Shown here: positions 58,101-64,000 of the stretch, piece by piece
How the letters are laid out: each line of letters begins with the position of its first letter
Position numbering within the stretch: the first letter of the stretch is position 1
Source of the DNA: Yponomeuta sedellus
Lineage: Eukaryota > Arthropoda > Insecta > Lepidoptera > Yponomeutidae
Direction: 5' to 3'
Assembly: GCA_934045075.1 (NCBI GenBank)
Contig: OW203724.1
Span: 12,945,473 to 13,009,472 of the forward strand
DNA length: 64,000 bases
Notes under the pieces: generated by a model
Databases searched by the model: none
What the model was told of the DNA's origin: nothing
The model's input: the letters and a program-made list of their open reading frames with translations, nothing else
Position numbers and translations under genes: made by a program

Positions 58101-59461
58101 AGGTGCCACTGGACGCTGTATAAATAATATTATTACGTAAAAGCAAAGGACCAAGTTTAAGTTTTGTATTCCATTGATGTGGTGACTTACGTAATATGAG
58201 GAGTGCATTTTTTCAGAGACCAGATTCTGCTTTACGAAGACGGTTACGGTGAAATAAAAGGACGTCTGAAGGACATCATTATAAGAGGGGGAGAGAATAT
58301 AGCCCCAAAAGAGATAGAAGACGTCATGAGCACTCACCCAGACGTGCTGGAATGCCAGGTACGAAATCAACTGCAACTCAGAAGCTAAATACTTTGAGCG
58401 GGACCCAAAATGAGGTTGTATCATGATAACTCAGCAACGGTGCTTCATAGGGAAAAAGTATTGATACCTTTCTAGTAGAAAATTTTACGATCTACAAACA
58501 TTTTAACTATTTCTTTGGTAGCTCTGGAAAAAATTTTACCTTATAAAAACAACGCACAAGCGGGATCAATGGGTCCTTTTGATATTGCATTTGTAATTAT
58601 AGTGACGTATTTAAGATCTGTACAAAAATTTAGCTTGTTGGAAATTAATAATTTAAGCTCAGAAATTTTTCGTCTATTTGAACTGAACTTAGGCTATACG
58701 AAAATAATAAAATAAAAAAAAAAAACATATGCTTTACACACCAGATTATTAATAAAAAGTTCTCTACTTTGTCACTATATAGCGTTATTTAAAAATTTGT
58801 TAAAGTTTAATCTTGCAATTCATCAACCTCTGCCTATATGGCGCTACCTACTATTATTATTCTGTTATTTCTGTTCTGTTCAGTAAATTAAATCCTACAA
58901 TGCCTAAAGGATCTACTTATCGATGAGAACCTCTACGCGATTTATAAGTCTGCTTTGTTCCTGATTCAATGCTTCCTGTGATAAGCCAAAATGTAAATTC
59001 TGCCACACTACCGGATTGCCACACTGCTTCGGCTCAATAAACACACACACCATTGCACGTACACACTGACGACAAGATTTTGTCTGGTCGTGAGTGTGTA
59101 CAAACAAAAGCAAATAAACTATTACTGTTTATTTGCTTTTGTTTTTCATATTTTTTAAAAACATCAAAGCCGTGTCTATATTTGCTAGCTATAAAGGCCC
59201 ACATATTTAGTGTTAATTTTGTTTACCCCGTAGGTGTTTGCCGTAAGTGACGACCGGCTGGGTGAGGAAGTGTATGCCGCTATCAGACTGCGAGAAGGCG
59301 CGACGTTTGATCCAAAACAGCTCACGAGTCACGTGGCCGCGACACTGGCCAAGTACAAAGTGCCGCGGGTCATAAAAAAGGTGGACTCCTTCCCAAAAAC
59401 TGCCTCCGGGAAAGTGCAAAAGTTCAAACTCAGAAACATGGTTGAGAGTGGACAACTGTGA
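40146..59461 (+). CDS. Acsf2: ACSF2-type medium-chain acyl-CoA ligase, mitochondrial (12 exons, 596 aa)
   Basis: Exons 40146-40222, 41831-42020, 44834-44962, 46511-46731, 47379-47506, 48305-48411, 49752-49879, 51704-51887, 52821-52934, 54968-55110, 58217-58358 and 59234-59461 have AG/GT borders and join without a phase error (1791 nt). The enzyme converts fatty acid, ATP and CoA to acyl-CoA, AMP and PPi. Visible AMP-forming motifs: TSGTTG-NPK (residues 244-252), FGMTE (391-395), GYW (453-455), RTGD (472-475), [14 protein letters not shown] (489-502) and the catalytic lysine in PKTASGK (K581). The N-terminus [14 protein letters not shown] with following [10 protein letters not shown] is basic and Ser-rich, like a mitochondrial presequence. 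Length is close to vertebrate ACSF2 (about 615). Start chosen at 40146; Met8 is an alternative. The related 4-coumarate-ligase-like group is less likely because exons 2-3 ([18 protein letters not shown]) follow ACSF2. No frameshift found. Confidence 0.92.
40290..40432. mobile_element. MITE-like element, family M1 (intron 1)
   Basis: GGCCAGTTTCTGAATTGATAA at the left and GAAATTCTCGATTCAGAAACC at the right form imperfect terminal inverted repeats. The inside matches 18590-18705 (CGTGACAGAACGTTACTTAAG). Confidence 0.65.
40433..41830. other. Rest of intron 1 of the acyl-CoA ligase gene
   Basis: No repeat or exon recognised. The intron ends in TCCTTTACAG at 41821-41830. Confidence 0.5.
42395..44600 (+). 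mobile_element. 5'-truncated CR1/Jockey-type LINE (LINE C) in intron 2
   Basis: Reverse transcriptase and C-terminal region followed by a 3' UTR ending AGCCCGCCAATTGTACAATC, GTACAATAAAGAATTT and (AAT)n. It shares the gene's transcriptional direction and fills most of the 2.8-kb intron 2. The endonuclease is absent. The left border is approximate. Confidence 0.85.
42467..44284 (+). pseudogene. LINE C reverse transcriptase with altered active site
   Basis: The frame 42467-43834 continues after one stop codon (TAA at 43832) to 44284. Motifs: [63 protein letters not shown], then YANDLQIY. Reverse transcriptases have YADD or FADD at this place; here the first metal-binding Asp is Asn (GAC to AAC). 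The C-terminal part has [18 protein letters not shown]. The rest is well kept, so the copy is relatively young but should be inactive. Confidence 0.88.
44963..45244. other. Intron 3, first part
   Basis: Donor GTGAGT at 44963. No repeat recognised before the SINE that follows. Confidence 0.4.
45245..45405 (+). mobile_element. tRNA-Ile-like retroposon (SINE-A), copy 8 (intron 3)
   Basis: A 5'-truncated copy starting in the body (GTAATACAGAGAATAGTG), with a tRNA-like module at 45304-45375 and the 3' end TTAGCCTCTAAATAGGTTTTT. Substitution in the acceptor arm (ATGTGT). Target duplication not clear. Confidence 0.75.
45406..45957. other. Intron 3, no recognised feature
   Basis: No open frame or repeat family recognised. 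Confidence 0.4.
45958..46490 (+). repeat. LINE 3' tail split by a later insertion, with (GT)n
   Basis: The head GTGATAAGGCCGCCCGCCG at about 45968 and the tail TTTACATTTTTATGTACAAT plus (CTAT)n at about 46440-46490 together equal the 3' end at 29670-29772. About 400 bp are inserted between them, including a (GT)n microsatellite at about 46267-46313. AGGTTAA at both borders may be the target duplication. Confidence 0.5.
46732..47378. other. Intron 4 of the acyl-CoA ligase gene
   Basis: Donor GTAAGA, acceptor TATTTCAG. No repeat recognised. Confidence 0.5.
47586..47935. mobile_element. Foldback MITE (intron 5)
   Basis: The left end TGGGCTGTGGCGTTTAAAT and the right end ATTTAAACGCCCCAGCCCA are imperfect inverted repeats that continue inward (TTTGACGTTCCGTGCTGAG against CTCAGTACAGAACGTGAAA). 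In the middle is a further 17-bp perfect hairpin AATACAAAATTGTCAAA with its complement (about 47782-47816). Confidence 0.75.
47936..48304. other. Intron 5, remainder
   Basis: No feature recognised. Acceptor ends in TTTACAG at 48304. Confidence 0.4.
48412..48654 (+). repeat. Intron 6 start with a LINE 3' tail
   Basis: The stretch at about 48505-48548 (CCAAATACGATGTTTGGTGC then AATAAAGAATTTTAATAATA) resembles the AATAAAGAATTTAATAATAAT end of LINE C. It is 5'-truncated to under 50 bp. Confidence 0.4.
48655..48857. repeat. Rearranged 5S-derived SINE (intron 6)
   Basis: The first part (48657-48755) is a 5S-like head on plus (TTAAGCAACAGGCGCGGTCAG). The second part (about 48776-48855) is the 3' half of the family on minus (GGCACGGGTCTCTTTCTGC to CCAAGTCCGGGTTGG). 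Parts of two copies, or one inverted copy. Confidence 0.65.
49366..49685 (-). repeat. 5S-derived SINE, diverged, minus orientation (intron 6)
   Basis: Contains ATACTCCACCACGGGCCAAG, GCCGGCACCAACTGCTTACG and TTACCCATCCATGCACTGAA in the reverse order of the family, and ends in a degraded 5S-like head. Its border carries a short hairpin CATTATGTCCCC with its complement GGGGACATAATG around 49360-49388. Confidence 0.6.
49880..50374. other. Intron 7, no recognised feature
   Basis: Donor GTAAGA at 49880. Nothing further recognised. Confidence 0.4.
50375..50475 (+). repeat. LINE 3' tail (intron 7)
   Basis: TTAGCGATAAGACCGCCAATT to GTGCAATAAAGAGTTC then (TC)n. Same group of 3' ends as 29670-29772. 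Confidence 0.55.
50489..50570 (+). repeat. Perfect 41-bp tandem duplication
   Basis: Two identical 41-bp units (50489-50529, 50530-50570) starting AATCGTATATCGGGAGCACG and ending CCGCCAAGTCGA. Identity of the copies suggests a recent duplication. Confidence 0.85.
51290..51510 (+). repeat. RTE-like LINE 3' end with (GAT)n (intron 7)
   Basis: AAGCGCAGCGTAGGACGACC, AAGATGGACAGAAGATC and CCAGCAGTGGACTTCTTGTG followed by (TGA)n. Translated on plus the first part gives [15 protein letters not shown], a C-terminal signature of RTE-type LINE proteins. Confidence 0.7.
51888..52224. other. Intron 8 of the acyl-CoA ligase gene, first part
   Basis: Donor GTAAAT at 51888. ATGCAATCGCATTGCAAT near 52013 is a short repeated motif. 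No element identified. Confidence 0.4.
52225..52310 (-). repeat. tRNA-derived SINE, family B, 3' fragment
   Basis: GGGCCTGGTCCCTAACTAGG to CAGGCAAGAACAT is the reverse complement of the family-B 3' part (compare 12390-12440). Confidence 0.55.
52545..52630 (+). repeat. LINE 3' tail (intron 8)
   Basis: AGAAACAAGGCCGCTAATTG then CTTTGTAAATGTGG and AATAAAGAAAATTATTTTATT. The same group of 3' ends as above, about 190 bp upstream of the next exon. Confidence 0.5.
53215..53694 (-). pseudogene. DDE-type transposase relic (intron 9)
   Basis: On the minus strand, with frame changes: NNAPGVKN (about 53600), [19 protein letters not shown] followed by [10 protein letters not shown] (about 53480-53410), then [20 protein letters not shown] (about 53360-53300). 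The order asparagine-rich catalytic strand, LNPIE, W and a helical C-terminus matches the last part of Tc1/mariner-like DDE transposases. Stops and frameshifts show it is dead. Family label is inference. Confidence 0.7.
54367..54554. mobile_element. MITE with inverted ends (intron 9)
   Basis: GTTTTCAGCACAAATTCAC ... CATAGATGGC at the left and GCGCCATCTATGAATTGC ... GTGCTGAAAAC at the right are about 40-bp inverted repeats. A second inverted pair lies inside (TGACAGACGTGTC-like). No coding sequence. Confidence 0.8.
54555..54967. other. Intron 9, end
   Basis: AT-rich with poly(A) runs. Acceptor TTTTCAG at 54967. Confidence 0.4.
55851..57341 (-). mobile_element. 5'-truncated RNase-H-type LINE nested in SINE-A
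   Basis: On the minus strand: coding part, 3' UTR and T-rich plus-strand tracts (55999-56155 region and 55851-55866) corresponding to A-rich sequence and the poly(A) end. Breakpoints GAGG at both sides may be a short target duplication. RNase H at the LINE C-terminus fits the R1/I/LOA-type groups. Confidence 0.8.
56581..57339 (-). pseudogene. RNase H and C-terminal domain of a LINE polyprotein, truncated
   Basis: From about 57339 leftwards the frame reads [12 protein letters not shown] (catalytic Glu), [12 protein letters not shown] (Asp), [17 protein letters not shown] (Asp) and, further on, [19 protein letters not shown], ending at TAA 56581. These are the later RNase H motifs plus a Cys/His-rich tail typical of non-LTR polyproteins. 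The first catalytic Asp region is missing because the copy is truncated. The open frame continues upstream into the SINE (MPGFEPATS), making a chimeric 261-codon frame. Confidence 0.85.
57470..58054. other. Intron 10, after the insertion
   Basis: No feature recognised. Confidence 0.4.
58055..58140 (+). repeat. Short interspersed repeat, family Z (intron 10)
   Basis: CTGCAGCGTCCTAGTGATCCC to GTGCCACTGGACGCTG then TTATTACGTAA. Matches 780-890. It lies about 75 bp before the exon at 58217. Confidence 0.6.
58359..59233. other. Intron 11 of the acyl-CoA ligase gene
   Basis: Contains an 18-bp perfect hairpin at 59102-59144 (AAACAAAAGCAAATAAAC and complement, loop TATTACT). Otherwise no element recognised. 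Confidence 0.5.
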
Positions 59462-59510
59462 AAAAAATTGTATGAATGTAAGAATGAATGGCCACTATCT
59501 ACATGAATAC

Positions 59511-59516
59511 AATAAA
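59511..59516 (+). terminator. Polyadenylation signal of the acyl-CoA ligase gene
   Basis: AATAAA 50 bp after the stop codon at 59459-59461. The only canonical signal close to the stop; implies a very short 3' UTR. Confidence 0.65.
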
Positions 59517-59529
59517 ATACCCTAATTTT

Positions 59530-60204
59530 AAGGATACCTGTTATAAATTTCATTTCATTTCATACTTGCGTCTAAATTAAATTTAAATCTGTTTCCTTAA
59601 ATACTGATTCATTTTTGAATAGCTGGTATTTAATTGTAAATTATTTATTTGTAAATAATGTTTTGTATGGCGAACGTCAGGATGGTATATGTAGTAACCA
59701 AAACTAGATTTTTTTTAATTAATAACAAAAAACAACCTTTACATTTTTGGTTTCACAAATTTCGCCAAACTGCAGTGCAGTTTGTTGGCGTTGCGCCCTT
59801 ATAACTTAAGGCTTAATTTATTTATTTTACAGCTACCTATATTAAGTAATGTAAGTATTTATTTATTTATTTTCTTACACAAAAATAATTTCCTATAACT
59901 ATTTTAAACTAACAAAACATAGTATTATATTATCATATATTGGCTAAACGAGCCTTGAACCCAGTATTCAAGACTCGTTTGTCCAATATAGATGGGTGCT
60001 TACACTGAAGAACTCAGCCTAAATTCTACTCAATACCACCATCGTCGATGGTCCATCGATGACATAAATAATACCCAACTCAGACTATTAATAGAAAGTT
60101 TCATACATAAGTCATTATAATGTCAGGATGGCTTGTTAACTACATTAAACTACCATTGTACTGTTAGCCACAAAAAATCATTAGCCTCTGAGAAATGAGA
60201 TGAT
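59530..60204. other. Intergenic with an imperfect 22-bp hairpin
   Basis: At 59938-59989, TATTGGCTAAACGAGCCTTGA-like sequence pairs with its complement ending CGTTTGTCCAATA, with about three mismatches. No gene seen. Confidence 0.45.
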
Positions 60205-60290
60205 TGATACAGCATCCAGTGGCACCTTCATTCACACTAGATGGGTGAAGGCACCAGTCTGACGCTGCAGTGCCTGGGACATAGTTTTTT
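60205..60290 (-). repeat. Short interspersed repeat, family Z
   Basis: CAGCATCCAGTGGCACCTTC to GACGCTGCAGTGCCTGGGAC, the reverse complement of 58055-58140 and related to 780-890. Confidence 0.6.
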
Positions 60291-60544
60291 TTTTCGACAA
60301 AAGCCTTGTATGAAAGACTCTACCTAAATAGTACCTTCTTAACCAAAATTTCTTATAATTATAAATTATAATATTAGTATAAGTTGAGTATAACGTTTTG
60401 TTCCTTGCCATTTGAAGAAATTATTTAATTTATATTTTTTTTGCTAAGGTAGTACGTACATTTAAGCTTAGTATGAATAATAAAGAATAGAAGTTACATT
60501 CAAATAATAAATGCATTAAGTTCACCTTTGTGGTTTTTAATTTT

Positions 60545-60880
60545 TAATGGGGCCCAATAAGACGACGACACGACGCTGCGCTCAATAACAAAAATTGCGG
60601 ATGTTGGAGTTGCGACCGCCAGGTTAAAGTGGGACTGGGCTGGCCATGTCTGCCGCAGGAGTACAGATAGGTGGGCCAAAATTGCGACCGACTGGGTTCC
60701 GCAAAATGGACACCGACGTCGCGGCAGACCAAAGCGAAGGTGGCGGCCTAAATGCATTCTTGCCAGGATGGTGCAAGGTGGCTGGAACAGGGGAGATGGA
60801 AAAAAGTAAGGGAGGCCTTTGACCAGCAGTGGGACACAAAAAAGGCTAGTAGGGAAAAAAGTAGGGCCAAAATATAACAT
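60545..60880 (+). mobile_element. RTE-type LINE C-terminal fragment
   Basis: Read on plus with small frame changes: RLKWDWAGHVCRRSTDRWAK, GHRRRGRPKRRWR, then CCAGCAGTGGGACAC. WAGHV...GRP..RW is the C-terminal signature of RTE-clade proteins. 5'-truncated and frameshifted. It differs from the RTE-like family at 4735-5161. Confidence 0.7.
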
Positions 60881-62749
60881 AAAAAAATCTCATGTCACGA
60901 CGTTTATGGGGTCAACTGGTAAAATATATGTTTTATATTATTGTCATTAACCTTTTACTGTCTTGGTACCATTCTAAAAAGTGTCAAATTATTATTCAGC
61001 ATTAGTGGAGTCCCTGAAGTATTGAAACTAGGAGTGGGTCGTTGTCCGATTTTTCGACGACGAAACGCAACCGTTTTTTCTGGAACGAAAACAGGTCCTC
61101 GAAACGGTCCTCGTTCGCAACTGGTTTCATTGTATGCGAACGAGCAAGGCGCAGAGGACGGCCAAACGAGTGCGAACGAGACGAAATCACGAAACATAGG
61201 AAAAAATTAATTGTTTTACACGATATTCGACTGTATACTCATAGACATAAAGATTACTTTATTGTATCACAGACCAAAACGAACGGAACGAGCAAGGAGC
61301 CGACGACGACGTCGCAATGATCTCATTACGTTCTAGGCTCTATTAATATAGCACTAAAGGACATATCCGCGTCAAACAATCTAAGGACTGGTCTCGCGAC
61401 GAACAAACGCTGGCACTGCTTTAGAGTCGCTGGCACTGCTTTAGAATGAAACGTAAAACGGTCCTATCGTCGCGGAACACAAAACGGTCTTATAAAACGG
61501 TTCGTCTTTGCAACGATCACGCCTAATTGAAACAACAAAAACAAACGGCCAAGCGTGAGTAGGATTCCCGCTACGAGCCCCGATCCAAATTAAAGAAAAC
61601 ACATGCCTTATATCAATTCGCAATATTATTATATAAGAATTTATAAAAGTAGCTAGTGATAGTTTTAGGATTTAAATACTTTGTAACAATGATGTAATTT
61701 ATAAATTGTCAGAAAAATCTAACTTTTTTATCATAACGGGTAATTGTTCTTCTAACGCTACTTTCCTTACTGGGACGAGTTGATAATGCAGCAAGGTCGA
61801 TAACACTATCACATTTAACACTATTAAGGTAAATAGTGATAGATAACACATTGATACAGGTTTTCATTCATATTAGAAAAAGATGTATCTTTATCATAGT
61901 AAACATCAAAAACAATAATTAAAAAAGATCGACTTCTTCATCAGATCTCTTCGTTTTCTAATCCAGGTTTGGCATTCGATTAATAAGTGGAAGGTCAATA
62001 TGTGGACTTCAATGAACGTATCGAATTTAGGCAATTTTATTGAATTACGAAAAACGATTACATGAATGCATGATATGCAAATTTCAACGAAGTGATGTTT
62101 GTAACGATAAGTATCGGCCGGATGGGGATCCACTGATGACGTCGACGAATTGCTGCTATCACACAAGTCCAGTAGACAATCAGTTCCTTAGACAACAAAT
62201 AAGAGATGGCACATAAAATCAAATAAGTAAATCCGGAATTAAGTTGGTAATATATACTTACAAAATTTTTAACGTGAAGTGTTTATTGATATTGAAAACT
62301 TGTGTAAAATTCGTAAAATTATGTTTTTATGCATGTTGACCATAATTACAAGAAAGCGTTTCTGATTCAATTAAGAAATTTTAATAAAATAACTTTTTTA
62401 TTATTAGCAACGTTATTTTTCGCTAGTAATGTGATCCCGAAACCTCGACAGTTTTTTGTGTTACTTTGTAATACGTCCTACTTACTTGTATTATGGTGCA
62501 AAACTAACACTCTATATTCTTTGTCTAGCTACATTACTTTTTAAACAAATGAATTAATGTGTTGTTATTTAGAACATATTTTTTCGTTGCGATTTGTCTA
62601 CCTACCCGTCTACCCGTGCTGTATCTGAATGTGTAGATGTAATGTTTTGTTTGTAGAATGTAGATGTTTTTGTTTAGTTTTGAAAATTTAACAGATTTAC
62701 TTCGGTTTTTAAAACATTGGAACGGTTTTTTATTTTAGTTTTTACAGCT
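60881..62749. other. Intergenic, no supported gene
   Basis: Several overlapping open frames at 60941-61320 lie in a stretch rich in AACGG and CGAACG motifs, and GCTGGCACTGCTTTAGA is duplicated in tandem near 61410-61445. No conserved protein is recognised. The frame at 62329-62544 is hydrophobic but has no family signature. Confidence 0.35.
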
Positions 62750-63006
62750 TCACGAACCATCACCACGATGCTAGTGTACCCGTATGAATATTATTTTTTC
62801 AATATCTACTTCGGTAAGTATGTCAAGTACTAAAATATTTTTTTTATTGTGAGCCATGAAAAATAAAAAAAGAAACTACCTACGTTGACTTTGTCCTTTA
62901 TCTGAGCAAATAAACTGTATGTAATCTGTTATGTCAAGGTTCTACATGTGAAGCCTGATACAGGCTTACGAGCATTATATTATGAGGACGCTGATATAAG
63001 CCCCCA

Positions 63007-63047
63007 TATAAAAACGCCAAAATCTCTTAAAGGGGTTATTCGTTCAC
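63007..63047 (+). promoter_or_regulatory. Candidate core promoter
   Basis: TATAAAA at 63007-63013 is followed about 30-35 bp later by TTCGTTCAC, compatible with an insect initiator. The ATG at 63061 follows in the context GCCGTGAAATG. Confidence 0.45.
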
Positions 63048-63060
63048 AAAACGCCGTGAA

Positions 63061-63282
63061 ATGTGGAGTTTAGTCGTCGTCCCTTTTCTTGTCGTGACGT
63101 GTGAGTAAAGCCTGTATATTGACCAAGTAAATGTAAGTGTAAATTTGCTTGGTAGGTACTATTGACCAAGTAAATTTACAAGGCTTTTGGAATACTATAA
63201 TATAAAATTTTCTCGTTGTAGGTTTTTGTGATGACGTGGATCGTGGCGAAGATCATGACGCAAAACTTCGTTTTTACCACGG
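63061..63282 (+). CDS. 5' end of a putative secreted-protein gene (two exons, continues beyond the window)
   Basis: Exon 1 (63061-63100) encodes MWSLVVVPFLVVT plus one base and ends at GTGAGT. Exon 2 (63222-63282) follows an acceptor TTGTAG and ends at GTAAGC. Joined in phase they read MWSLVVVPFLVVTCFCDDV followed by RGEDHDAKLRFYH and a partial Gly codon. The first residues form a classic hydrophobic signal peptide, and the exposed part is acidic and charged. A short first exon that splits the signal peptide is common in insect secreted and cuticle-protein genes. The product is not identified. Downstream exons are not visible: the rest of the window is a repeat-filled intron. Confidence 0.45.
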
Positions 63283-63362
63283 GTAAGCAGTTTTTATATC
63301 AACAAAACTAATTTGGACTAGTTACACCATTTATAATTTGAGACGTATAATTTGAGACGAGG

Positions 63363-63810
63363 TTCAAAAAATGTGTAAAGTACACTTTGTGCCAAAAGGG
63401 CTACTATAATATTAAGGATTATCTAGATGATAATAATGTCTAAAATTTAAGCATGTAAAATGCATGAGTTATGGAAAAACCTATTTAGAGGCTAAACATT
63501 CCACTCATGCCGGGATTCGAACCCTCTGGCTATCCGTGCCAGCGCTCTATTCAACTGAGCTAATGGGCGACTCACCGGCATCAGTGAAATTTCGAACCTC
63601 TTTACACTATTCTCTGTATTACGTACATGAGTTATGTAAAAATTATGTCAACTCTGTTAATTAAGGACTTTCAAAAGACTAAGTTTGGAGAATTTTTGCC
63701 CATTTTTTTATCTAAAATAATGTAGATTTTGAAATGGATACAAAGTTTGACTTGTAACATTCATTAAGCTGCAGTTTCTGCGCTACTTTGAATAAAACCT
63801 TTTCATTTCA
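63363..63810 (+). mobile_element. LINE A 3'-end fragment, interrupted by SINE-A
   Basis: The coding tail TLCQKGYYNIKDYLDD-like sequence (63378-63440), the 3' UTR (GATTTTGAAATGGATACAAAG) and the end AATAAAACCTTTTCATTTC match 11530-11822. SINE-A copy 10 lies inside and is therefore younger. Confidence 0.8.
63463..63636 (-). mobile_element. tRNA-Ile-like retroposon (SINE-A), copy 10
   Basis: A perfect 11-bp duplication CATGAGTTATG (63463-63473, 63626-63636) flanks 63474-63625. On the minus strand it starts in the body (TACGTAATACAGAGAATAG), has the tRNA-like module (63503-63568) with a small deletion in the T-arm, and ends AAATAGGTTTTTC. Confidence 0.82.
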
Positions 63811-63822
63811 ATTATACCTCAA

Positions 63823-63900
63823 GTATAAACCAAGCATGTTGGGTAAAACGTCCTTGGTATAAACCAAGGATGTTGGGTAAAGCGTTCTTGGTAAAAACGT
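63823..63900 (+). repeat. 34-bp tandem repeat, two units plus
   Basis: GTATAAACCAAGCATGTTGG ... TCCTTG (63823-63856) is repeated with three changes at 63857-63890 and continues partially (GTAAAAACGTTCTTGG). Function unknown. Confidence 0.75.
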
Positions 63901-64000
63901 TCTTGGTATTTTTGTGACCTTTAAATAGCGAAATCTTATCTTCCCATCTTTAAATAATTTTAAAACTGGAAAGATACACCAAAAAGCTATTGATTCTCAT

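Noticed and set aside
61042..61320. Arg-rich 89-92-codon frames as a gene
   Set aside because: Two overlapping plus-strand frames and one minus-strand frame are all open because of repeated CGAACG/AACGG motifs. There is no family signature in any frame.
63823..63890. CRISPR-like array
   Set aside because: Only two and a half contiguous 34-bp units without spacers, in a eukaryotic context.

Overview
The window looks like AT-rich nuclear DNA of an insect, most likely a moth or butterfly. This rests on the mix of repeats: tRNA-related SINEs, 5S rRNA-related SINEs, RTE-, Jockey- and CR1-type LINE remnants, small inverted-repeat elements, and GC-rich coding exons set in AT-rich introns. No prokaryotic features, rRNA operon, CRISPR array or functional tRNA gene were seen. 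Layout: 1-27 kb holds no conserved gene I can support. It is intergenic or very long upstream intron filled with repeats, including two decayed LINEs (about 8.4-11.8 kb and 23.9-26.3 kb). From 27,012 to 34,316 (+) lie seven exons encoding the last 492 residues of a coiled-coil protein resembling the C-terminus of the MTUS/ATIP microtubule-associated family. Its introns carry three 5S-derived SINEs, a hairpin tRNA-SINE and LINE fragments. From 34.3 to 40.1 kb there is 3' UTR and intergenic DNA with several repeats and a THAP-domain relic. From 40,146 to 59,461 (+) lies a complete 12-exon gene for an ACSF2-type mitochondrial acyl-CoA ligase. I assembled it from exons whose splice phases all agree (596 residues). 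Its introns hold a CR1/Jockey-like LINE, an inverted-repeat element, 5S-SINEs and a 2.3-kb nested SINE/LINE insertion starting two bases after a splice donor. From 59.5 to 63.0 kb no gene is supported. At 63,061 a promoter-like region, a signal peptide and two short exons suggest the start of a secreted-protein gene running off the window. The two main genes lie on the same strand but are unrelated in function (cytoskeleton versus fatty-acid activation), so no pathway links them. The most unusual material is the repeat fraction. One tRNA-Ile-like retroposon family, called SINE-A here, has a 5' arm that is the reverse complement of its own 3' end. It occurs as monomers, tandem units and near-perfect hairpins with 8-16 bp target-site duplications. 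A 5S rRNA-headed SINE family has three copies with target duplications in a single intron. All family assignments were made by eye and have not been confirmed by database search.
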